Positions 1 to 6,401 of a DNA stretch of 64,000 nucleotides are shown here, piece after piece (positions within the stretch are counted from its first letter, which is position 1; every line of letters starts with the position of its first letter). The stretch is from Marinovum algicola. GTDB taxonomy: Bacteria > Pseudomonadota > Alphaproteobacteria > Rhodobacterales > Rhodobacteraceae. Where the stretch lies: the NCBI RefSeq assembly GCF_900109145.1, contig NZ_FNYY01000007.1, forward strand, positions 124,001 through 188,000, in the 5' to 3' direction. A model generated the notes under the pieces. That model was given only the letters and a program-made list of their open reading frames with translations. It was not told where the DNA came from and did not search any database. A program made the translations under genes and the position numbers.

Positions 1-1830
1 GCCTCGACCGGGATCGTCGGTGCCACCGTGGTGACCATGGGTCTGCTGTCCCTGCCCACCATGCTGCGTGCCGGCTATTCGCCACAGCTCGCCACCGGCG
101 TGATTGCCGCCTCGGGCACGCTGGGGCAGATCATTCCGCCGTCGATCGTCATCGTCCTTCTGGGCACGCTGGCGGGCGATCTCTATTCCGCCGCGCAGGA
201 AGAGCGCGCCACCCTGGCGGGCTGTACCGATGCGCTGACCTTCCTGGGCGAACCGGCGGTGGTCTCGGTCGGTACGCTGTTCCAGGCGGCGCTGCTGCCG
301 GGCATCCTTCTGGCCGGGCTCTATGGGCTTTATGCCTTCGGCTACGCGCTGGTGAACCCCTCCAAGGCCCCGGCGGTTGAACTGGGCGATGGCGGCTCCG
401 AGCCGGTGACCCGGGGCGAGGCAATGACCTGGTTCCTCGGTGTGCCGACTCTGCTGATCGTCGGCATGCTCGCGCTGGGGCAGGTCGGCGTGATCGGTTC
501 GCAGGATGTGACCGTCGACACCTATTCCGACGCGGGTGAAACCGCCAGCCTGCGCACCAACGTAGGCGAGCAGTGCCGCGCGTCGATGATCGATCTGCAC
601 GGCCAGGCTGCCTGGGACCGGGCGGTCGCCGAACAGCAGGCGATCAACGAGGCGGGCGGTGTCGAACAGGCGCGCGCGCTGAGCGAAGAGGAACGCGACG
701 CCCTGCGTGACGCCAAGATCGCCAACAGCCCGGTGATCGGCACCGGCGTGGCGGTGGGCTTCTTGCTGCTGGCGCTGGCGCTCAGCGTGGCGCGGGGGGT
801 GTCGCCCACCGCCGAGCCGCTGCCGCTGATTGTCGGCGCGGCAGGGGTGGTGTTGGCACTGCTGTTCGACGCGCTCTTCATCTCGCCGCTGGCCAGCGCG
901 GGCGTGACCTTCCTGATCCTGTTGGTGCCTCTGGCGCTGACGCTCTGGGGCGTACGCTACGCGACCGGTATCCTGTCGCAGAACGAGCTTCTGCGCGTGG
1001 TCTTCCCGCCGCTGGTGCTGATCGTCGCCGTACTCGGCTCGATCCTCGGCGGCATCACCAACCCGACGCCGGCGGCCGCGCTTGGTGCGGGCGGGGCGAT
1101 CATGCTGGCGGCCTATCGCAAGCTGGCGGACGAGAACCGGTCGGGCAGGCTGATCATCTGGACCACCTTCGCGGTGGTGATCATGATCCTCGTCGGCATC
1201 AACTTCGATCTGCGGGTCGGGCTGGCCGACGTGGCGCTGGAAAGCTGGATCGCCTATGTCGTGGCGCAGGCGGCCTATCTGTTTGCCATCTTCGGGCTGT
1301 TCTATGCGCTCTGGGTGCTCTTTGCCGGCGGGGTGCTGACCCCGGTGGTGCGCGAGACGGCCAAGGTGACCTCGATGGTCTTTACCATCCTGATCGGCTC
1401 GCAGCTCTTGAACCTCGTGGTGATCAGCTTCGGCGGCGAGCATTACATCCAGACCTTCCTTCAGAGCTTCGACAACGAGTTCAAAGTCTTCCTGATCGTG
1501 ATGCTGGTGCTCTTCGTGCTGGGCTTCGTGCTCGACTTCCTCGAGATCATCTACATCGTGATCCCGATCGTCGGGCCGGTGATCTATGGCGGCACCTTCG
1601 ATCCGAAATGGGTGACGATCATGATCGCGGTCAACCTTCAGACCTCCTTCCTGACGCCGCCCTTCGGCTTTGCGCTGTTCTATCTGCGCGGCGTGGCGCC
1701 CAAGGAGGTGACCACAGGGCACATCTATCAGGGCGTGTTGCCCTTCGTGCTGATCCAGGTGGTGGGGATCGCGATCCTGTGGTTCTTCCCGGCGATCGTG
1801 ACCATCGTGCCGGATCTGATCCCGAACTAG
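1..1830 (+). CDS. TRAP transporter large permease (DctM family), long form, 5' end outside the window
   Basis: The frame is open from base 1, so the true start lies upstream. The product is the large membrane subunit of a tripartite ATP-independent periplasmic transporter, which moves an organic acid or similar solute using an ion gradient. The visible start (SGTLGQIIPPS) is a typical DctM segment, and the end (LQTSFLTPPFGFALFYLRG) is the typical last half-helix region. About 600 residues are visible, against 425-460 for an ordinary complete DctM. The excess is a soluble insert at about residues 150-240 of the visible part, between hydrophobic stretches, containing a Cys and many charged residues. 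Long-form DctM proteins are known in Rhodobacterales. The substrate cannot be read from the sequence. A terminator follows directly. Confidence 0.9.
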   Translation, partial: ASTGIVGATVVTMGLLSLPTMLRAGYSPQLATGVIAASGTLGQIIPPSIVIVLLGTLAGDLYSAAQEERATLAGCTDALTFLGEPAVVSVGTLFQAALLPGILLAGLYGLYAFGYALVNPSKAPAVELGDGGSEPVTRGEAMTWFLGVPTLLIVGMLALGQVGVIGSQDVTVDTYSDAGETASLRTNVGEQCRASMIDLHGQAAWDRAVAEQQAINEAGGVEQARALSEEERDALRDAKIANSPVIGTGVAVGFLLLALALSVARGVSPTAEPLPLIVGAAGVVLALLFDALFISPLASAGVTFLILLVPLALTLWGVRYATGILSQNELLRVVFPPLVLIVAVLGSILGGITNPTPAAALGAGGAIMLAAYRKLADENRSGRLIIWTTFAVVIMILVGINFDLRVGLADVALESWIAYVVAQAAYLFAIFGLFYALWVLFAGGVLTPVVRETAKVTSMVFTILIGSQLLNLVVISFGGEHYIQTFLQSFDNEFKVFLIVMLVLFVLGFVLDFLEIIYIVIPIVGPVIYGGTFDPKWVTIMIAVNLQTSFLTPPFGFALFYLRGVAPKEVTTGHIYQGVLPFVLIQVVGIAILWFFPAIVTIVPDLIPN

Positions 1831-1850
1831 GGTCGTTTCAAGGAAATCGG

Positions 1851-1880
1851 AAAGGCCGGGCTCAGCGCCCGGCCTTTTTT
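1851..1880 (+). terminator. Rho-independent terminator after the TRAP permease
   Basis: A nine-base GC stem (AGGCCGGGC with GCCCGGCCT) around a short loop is followed by a run of T. It sits 20 bases after the permease stop codon. Confidence 0.85.
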
Positions 1881-2054
1881 GTTGCGGGTGGGGCAGGGTG
1901 ATGGGTTGGAAACCCGTCCCAAGGGGGGCGATTTGCCCTCCGGCCGCGCGGTGTTCCGAAAGGGAGGTGCGCCGCACCGTGGCCCGGCGATGGAACCGAG
2001 GCCGGTCTCGCGCATTGTTTCGGCGAGGCTGGAAACCACGGACAGTGACCGCAA

Positions 2055-2951
2055 ATGCGCGCATGTATCATTCTCAATCCCGCGTCGGGGCGCGGCGACC
2101 ACAGGGGTGACGCAATCCGCGCCGCCGCGGCGAAATTCCCCGGGGTCGAAATTCGTGAGGTGCCGTCCCCGTCGAAGCTGGGCGACACCGTCGACACCGC
2201 CTTGGCCGAAGGCTGCGATCCGATCATCGCCGCCGGCGGCGATGGCACCATCGGCGCCCTGGCCGCCGCCCTGGCCGGCACCGACGTCGCGCTGGGAATC
2301 CTGCCGATGGGCACCTTCAACTATTTCGCGCGCAGCCTGGGCCTGCCGGAAGACCCGGAACAGGCGCTGACCGCGGCGCTCGAGGGCGACACCCGCGCGG
2401 TCTCTGTCGGCGAGGTGAACGGCCGGGTCTTTCTCAACAACGCCAGCCTCGGCGCCTATGCCTCGGTGCTCAGCGTGCGCGAAAGCATCTACAAGAACTG
2501 GGGCCGCAGCCGGTTGGCGGCCTATTGGTCGGTGATCGTGGCGATGACGACGATCTACAAGTCGCTCAAAATGACGATCACCGTCGACGGCAAGACCCAC
2601 CGGGTGAAATCGCCAATGGCCTTTGTCGCGATCAGCGCCTATCAGCTTGAGCAGTTCGATCTCGACGGCGCCGATGCGGTCTCTGACGGCAAGCTGGCGT
2701 TGTTGGTGGCGCGCGACGTCGGCCGGCTGCATCTGTTGTGGCGGGCGGTGCGCATCTTCTTTCGCGGCGCCCGCTCGGGCACCGATTACGTACTGCTGAC
2801 CGGCGAGGACATCACCATCGAAACCAAGCGCAGCAAACGCCTGATCGCCCATGACGGCGAAAAGGAGCGCATGCCGGGCCCCTATCGCTTTCACCTGAGG
2901 AAAGACGCCCTGACGGTCCGTGTGCCGCGCCCGACCGACGGGGTGCGGTGA
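2055..2951 (+). CDS. diacylglycerol kinase family lipid kinase
   Basis: A 298-residue protein of the DAGK/YegS/sphingosine kinase superfamily, which phosphorylates a lipid hydroxyl with ATP at the inner membrane. The ATP-binding motif GGDGT is at residues 61-65 after an N-terminal NPASGRG loop. The second family motif, GILPMGTFNYFAR, follows at about 81-93. The C-terminal half is the usual beta-rich lid domain. The exact lipid is unknown. Its stop codon overlaps the start of the metallophosphoesterase (TGATG), so the two are translationally coupled and may act on related lipid head groups; that link is an inference. Confidence 0.85.
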   Translation: MRACIILNPASGRGDHRGDAIRAAAAKFPGVEIREVPSPSKLGDTVDTALAEGCDPIIAAGGDGTIGALAAALAGTDVALGILPMGTFNYFARSLGLPEDPEQALTAALEGDTRAVSVGEVNGRVFLNNASLGAYASVLSVRESIYKNWGRSRLAAYWSVIVAMTTIYKSLKMTITVDGKTHRVKSPMAFVAISAYQLEQFDLDGADAVSDGKLALLVARDVGRLHLLWRAVRIFFRGARSGTDYVLLTGEDITIETKRSKRLIAHDGEKERMPGPYRFHLRKDALTVRVPRPTDGVR

Positions 2952-3754
2952 TGCGACTGGCCCTGCTCTCGGATCTGCATTTCGGCCGGGCCAGCCCCGA
3001 GCTGGTGCCGCCGCTGCTTGCCGCGCTGGAACGGGCCGCGCCCGATCACATCGTCATCGCCGGCGATTTCGTGCAGCGCGCCCGGGCCAGCCAATACGAC
3101 ATGGCGCGCAGCTTCGTCGATCGGCTGCCAGCGCCCTGGCTCGCGGTGCCCGGCAACCACGACATTCCGCTGTTCAACCTGCTGGCCCGGGTGGCCTGGC
3201 CGCGCCGCGCCTATCGCCGCTGGATCGCCGACGACACAGAGCCGATGCTGGTGACCGACAGCTGCGCCATCCTCGGTCTCGACACCACCCACCGCTGGAG
3301 CCGGCAGGGCGGGCGGGTCGATCCGGCCCAGATCGAGCGTGTCGCCGGCTTCATCCGCGAGCATGCGGCCGACCGGGTGGTGCTCATCGCCGCCCACCAT
3401 CCGTTTCACCAGGGTGCCGAGATCGCCAAGAAGCTGATGCGCGGTGCGCCACGGGCGCTCGAGGCCTGGGCCGAAGCGGGGCCGCATGTGATCCTCACCG
3501 GCCATCTGCACCGCTGGCTGGTCGAGCCCTTCGTCTCGCGCAAGAACCGGTCGGCCACCTTGCAGGTGCACTGCGGCACCGGGCTCTCGACCCGCCTGCG
3601 CGGCGAGCCGAACGAATTCGCCCTGATCGAGATCCATGATCACGCGGTGGAAATCCGCCGCATGGTGGCCGAGAGCGCCGAAACCGGCTTTGACGCGGCC
3701 GGACGCTGGTGTTTTGTGATCGAAGCGGGCGACTGGGCGCTGTCCGAGGACTAG
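2951..3754 (+). CDS. metallophosphoesterase family protein
   Basis: A 267-residue calcineurin-like phosphoesterase. The dinuclear metal-site motifs appear in order: D8-x-H10 (SDLHFG), GD at 38-39, GNHD at 68-71, an AHHPFH motif and a terminal GHLH. Enzymes of this type hydrolyse phosphomono- or diesters, including nucleotides and lipid intermediates; the substrate here is not predictable. The ATG at 2951 shares one base with the lipid kinase stop. A GTG at 2948 is a possible alternative start. The stop lies inside a CTAG shared with the convergent bpt gene. Confidence 0.85.
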   Translation: MRLALLSDLHFGRASPELVPPLLAALERAAPDHIVIAGDFVQRARASQYDMARSFVDRLPAPWLAVPGNHDIPLFNLLARVAWPRRAYRRWIADDTEPMLVTDSCAILGLDTTHRWSRQGGRVDPAQIERVAGFIREHAADRVVLIAAHHPFHQGAEIAKKLMRGAPRALEAWAEAGPHVILTGHLHRWLVEPFVSRKNRSATLQVHCGTGLSTRLRGEPNEFALIEIHDHAVEIRRMVAESAETGFDAAGRWCFVIEAGDWALSED

Positions 3755-4575
3755 CGGCCTCTGGGGCTCAGGTCGGGCAGCGAGATATTGGCGACCTGTT
3801 CGGCAATCGGATCGGTCGACAGCGGATGGTGATCGGCGTCATAATCCTGCGGGTTCCGCATCCGGGTCCAACGCCCGCCGCGATAGACCTCGAGACCGGC
3901 GAATTTGGCCTTGTAGCCCATCTTGGGGCTGCCCGGCACCCAATACCCGAGGTAGACATAAGGCAGGCCGGCCTCGCGCGCGATTTCGATGTGATCGAGG
4001 ATCATGTAGGTGCCGAGGCTCTGGCGCGGCAGTTCGGGCTTGTAGAAGGAATAGACCATGCTCAGCCCGTCATCGAGCACATCGGTCAGGCAGACCGCCG
4101 TCAGGTCGTCGTCGGCCTCGCGGTCGGTGTATTCGACGACCCGGCTGCGAATCGGCGTCTCTTCGATCATCGCGGCGAATTCAAACACATCCATGTCGGC
4201 CATGCCGCCTTCGGCATGACGGCTCTCGAGATAGCTGCGGAACAGGTCGTATTGCTCGTCGGTGGCCCAGGGCGAGGTCGCCCGGCGGTCGAGGTGGGCA
4301 TTGCGGCGCAGGGTGCGCTTCTGGCTTCTGGAAGGGGCGAAATCCGCCACCGAGATCCGCGCCGACATGCAGGCGGCGCAATCGGTGCAGGACGGCCGGT
4401 AGAGCACGTTCTGCGACCGCCGAAAGCCCTGTTTCGACAGGCTGTCATTGAGCTTTTCCGCGCTTTCGCCCTGCAAGGCGGTGAACAGCTTCCGTTCCAG
4501 CCGCCCGTCGAGATAGGGGCAGGGCTGCGGAGCCGTCACGTAGAATTGTGGCGCGAGTGGAAGCGTATGGCGCAT
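3751..4575 (-). CDS. bpt: aspartate/glutamate leucyltransferase (bacterial arginyl/leucyl-transferase, N-end rule)
   Basis: A 274-residue protein of the arginyltransferase (ATE) superfamily. The bacterial branch (Bpt) transfers leucine from Leu-tRNA to proteins with N-terminal Asp or Glu, marking them for ClpS/ClpAP. The N-terminal half carries the family Cys motif, [15 protein letters not shown], and the C-terminal half has the GNAT-like fold with [18 protein letters not shown]. The start at 4575 ([12 protein letters not shown]) was chosen because family members begin there; the frame also runs 11 codons further up to 4608. The gene is single and convergent with the metallophosphoesterase. 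Confidence 0.9.
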   Translation of the reverse strand: MRHTLPLAPQFYVTAPQPCPYLDGRLERKLFTALQGESAEKLNDSLSKQGFRRSQNVLYRPSCTDCAACMSARISVADFAPSRSQKRTLRRNAHLDRRATSPWATDEQYDLFRSYLESRHAEGGMADMDVFEFAAMIEETPIRSRVVEYTDREADDDLTAVCLTDVLDDGLSMVYSFYKPELPRQSLGTYMILDHIEIAREAGLPYVYLGYWVPGSPKMGYKAKFAGLEVYRGGRWTRMRNPQDYDADHHPLSTDPIAEQVANISLPDLSPRGR

Positions 4576-4690
4576 GTGGACATCCCTGAGCTTCCCAGAA
4601 GATAACAACGAATATCGCCGCCGCCAAGCGCAAGACTGGGGCGGCGGCGGTCCTTTGCGTGGCAGGCCTCGGGCGGCACCGGCGGCGGGC

Positions 4691-5128
4691 TCAGATCCGG
4701 CGGTTCACCATCACCGTGCCAAGCACCATGTCGGTCAGGCCCTGGCCGCGCTCCGAGGTCAGCATCAGCACCACGGACCCCAGCTGCACCAGCGCCATCA
4801 GGCAGCTCAGATAATAGCCCAGCGTGTGCAGAAAGGCGCCGCCCAGGTCGAGCCTTTCGCCCCGCGCATTGCGCAATTCGACCGACATCACCCGCATGCC
4901 CAGCGTCGCCGAGCCGCCGGCAAGGGTCATCACGCGATAGGCAAAGCCCAGAATCGCATAAAGAAAGGGCAGGAAAAACAGGCCGATAAAGGCGGTGAAC
5001 GGCAGCGCGATCAGCGTCAGGCCCAGGATCAGGCCGACATCGATCATCCAGGCCATCAGCCGCTTGGGAGCGATATCGGCGTAGAACTCGGGCTGATACT
5101 GCGGATCGGGCAGGGCGGCGGTATGCAT
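4691..5128 (-). CDS. RDD family membrane protein
   Basis: A 145-residue inner-membrane protein with an RDD domain. The Arg and Asp pair of helix 1 is visible in [12 protein letters not shown], and the second helix region ends in [22 protein letters not shown], typical of the family. There are three or four hydrophobic helices. RDD proteins are mostly uncharacterised; some affect ion tolerance. Two adjacent ATG codons exist at 5131 and 5128. A GGAGG lies two bases from the first and five from the second, so 5128 is preferred. It lies 58 bases after the DUF2852 gene on the same strand and is probably cotranscribed with it. Confidence 0.8.
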   Translation of the reverse strand: MHTAALPDPQYQPEFYADIAPKRLMAWMIDVGLILGLTLIALPFTAFIGLFFLPFLYAILGFAYRVMTLAGGSATLGMRVMSVELRNARGERLDLGGAFLHTLGYYLSCLMALVQLGSVVLMLTSERGQGLTDMVLGTVMVNRRI

Positions 5129-5147
5129 CATGTCCTCCGTTGGCAAG

Positions 5148-5171
5148 GGTGGCCCCCTTCGGGGGACCACC
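5148..5171 (-). other. intergenic stem-loop with UUCG-type loop between DUF2852 and RDD genes
   Basis: GGTGG and CCACC flank CCCC-TTCG-GGGG with one mismatch, giving a compact stable hairpin on either strand. There is no T tract, so it is more likely an RNA stabiliser or partial attenuator within the operon than a terminator. Confidence 0.45.
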
Positions 5172-5186
5172 CGGTCATGCTCTGGC

Positions 5187-5642
5187 TCAGGCGTCGCGAC
5201 GGTCGTCGTCGGCGCTGTCTTCGGCGCGGGCCTTGCGGGCGTCGCGGGCGCGCTCGTCCATGAACTGGTCGAATTCGGCCTTGTCCTTGGCGGCGCGCAG
5301 CCGTTCGAGGAAGGCCTCGAAGCTCTCCTGTTCCTCCTGGAGCCGGCGCAGGGTCTCTTCCTTGTAGGCGTCAAAGGCGCTGTTGCCCGAGGGTTTCATC
5401 GCGTTCCAGCGCGCCGCGTGGCGGCTGTGACGGCGGGAAGCCATGCTGCATTTTCCAAACATGCGTTTGCTCCAGATCATATAGGCAAGAAGGGCGAGGC
5501 CGACGGGCCAGAAAAAGATGAAGCCCAGGACCATCGCAGCAATCCAGGCACCTCTGCCCTTGCTGTCGAGCCAGGCCTCGCTGCGCGAGAACCAGCCCTG
5601 GGTGGACCGGATCGGGTGGACTTCGGTGGCGACGGTTGTCAT
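5187..5642 (-). CDS. DUF2852 domain-containing protein
   Basis: A 151-residue protein. Residues about 30-58 form a hydrophobic pair of segments (AWIAAMVLGFIFFWPVGLALL). A basic stretch follows, then a charged amphipathic, probably coiled-coil, region (about 85-125: YKEETLRRLQEEQESFEAFLERL) and an acidic-basic tail. This matches DUF2852, an alphaproteobacterial family of unknown function. The start has a GGAGAG six bases upstream. The promoter region holds two copies of a 19-base inverted repeat, so the gene is probably under dedicated control. Confidence 0.8.
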   Translation of the reverse strand: MTTVATEVHPIRSTQGWFSRSEAWLDSKGRGAWIAAMVLGFIFFWPVGLALLAYMIWSKRMFGKCSMASRRHSRHAARWNAMKPSGNSAFDAYKEETLRRLQEEQESFEAFLERLRAAKDKAEFDQFMDERARDARKARAEDSADDDRRDA

Positions 5643-5666
5643 CGGGGCTCTCCGTTGTTGGGTTCA

Positions 5667-5685
5667 ATGTGAATGCTCTTCACAT
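5667..5685. promoter_or_regulatory. operator-like inverted repeat, copy 1 (ATGTGAA-N5-TTCACAT)
   Basis: A perfect seven-base inverted repeat with a five-base spacer. Its centre is about 34 bases upstream of the DUF2852 start codon. It resembles a CRP/FNR half-site arrangement, but the TGTGA/TCACA spacing is seven rather than six bases, so the regulator is not assigned. Confidence 0.55.
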
Positions 5686-5725
5686 CACAACAGATGGGAA
5701 GCCGGTCCCCGGGGCGCAAGCCTCC

Positions 5726-5744
5726 ATGTGAATGTTTTTTACAT
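5726..5744. promoter_or_regulatory. operator-like inverted repeat, copy 2 (ATGTGAA-N5-TTTACAT)
   Basis: The same motif as the copy at 5667 with one changed base. The centres are 59 bases apart. It abuts the end of the ybaK-like gene, leaving the whole 102-base gap as a two-operator promoter region for the DUF2852 gene. Confidence 0.55.
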
Positions 5745-6221
5745 TTATTTTGACTCTATAACAAAATCAGACACTTGAGCCCCGGTCAGCGGCTGCAATT
5801 CCGCCGAAGGCATGGCAAAGACATGCCGCGGCGTGCCGCCTGCGGCCCAGACCTCGGCAAAGGCCTGCAAGCGCGGATCGAGAAAGGCGCGGATCGGAGC
5901 GAGATGGCCGATCGGCGCCACGCCGCCGATGGCAAAGCCGGTCTGCGCCCGGATCAGTGCCGCGTCCGCCTTGCCCAGCGGCTCGCCGGCCAGGGCGCTG
6001 GCCTTGGCGCCATCCACCCGGTTGCCGCCGGCGGTGAGAAACAGGATCGCCGCGCCGCTCGCCTCGCCGCGAAAGATGATCGACTTGGCGATCTGGTCGA
6101 TATGGCAGCCGACGGCATCGGCCGCCTCCTGCGCGGTGCGCGACTGGCCCACTTCGACGATCTCGGTCTCGATCCCGGCCTCTGCCAGGGCGCGCGCCAC
6201 CCGTTTCAGCGATTTGCTCAT
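5745..6221 (-). CDS. YbaK/EbsC (ProX-like) aminoacyl-tRNA deacylase
   Basis: A 158-residue protein of the YbaK/aminoacyl-tRNA editing family, which hydrolyses mischarged tRNAs such as Cys-tRNA(Pro) or Ala-tRNA(Pro) in the cytoplasm. Family features are the conserved Lys in QIAKSIIF (about residue 45), VDGAKASALAG and the GGVAPIGHL loop. The start at 6221 has an AGGAGG five bases upstream. The same frame stays open far upstream across glnE, but that is high-GC shadow. The tRNA specificity cannot be told from sequence alone. Confidence 0.85.
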   Translation of the reverse strand: MSKSLKRVARALAEAGIETEIVEVGQSRTAQEAADAVGCHIDQIAKSIIFRGEASGAAILFLTAGGNRVDGAKASALAGEPLGKADAALIRAQTGFAIGGVAPIGHLAPIRAFLDPRLQAFAEVWAAGGTPRHVFAMPSAELQPLTGAQVSDFVIESK

Positions 6222-6283
6222 GTCAGCCTCCTGTCTCACCGTCACAAACGCAAAACGCCGGCCGGGGTCAAGCGGGCTCCGGT

Positions 6284-6339
6284 CTTCCTCTTGCCGGAAA
6301 TACCTCGGGGGAGGCCGCAGGCCGGGGGCAGCGCCCCCT
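6284..6339. repeat. extragenic repeat, copy A (CTTGCCGGAAATACC... with GC hairpin)
   Basis: This copy has the motif CTTGCCGGAAATACC, then a GC-rich stretch ending in a GGGGGC/GCCCCC hairpin. It is shared with the copy at 21184 and, more diverged, with the copy at 13374. It lies between the divergent ybaK and glnE genes, so it is not a simple terminator. Confidence 0.6.
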
Positions 6340-6401
6340 GTGATCCCGCCGGTTCCAAGCGCCACTTGACGGGGTCCCGCCCCCATGCACAACGTGGCGG
6401 C

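Noticed and set aside
5667-5685. CRP binding site
   Set aside because: The half-sites resemble TGTGA/TCACA but are seven rather than six bases apart in both copies.
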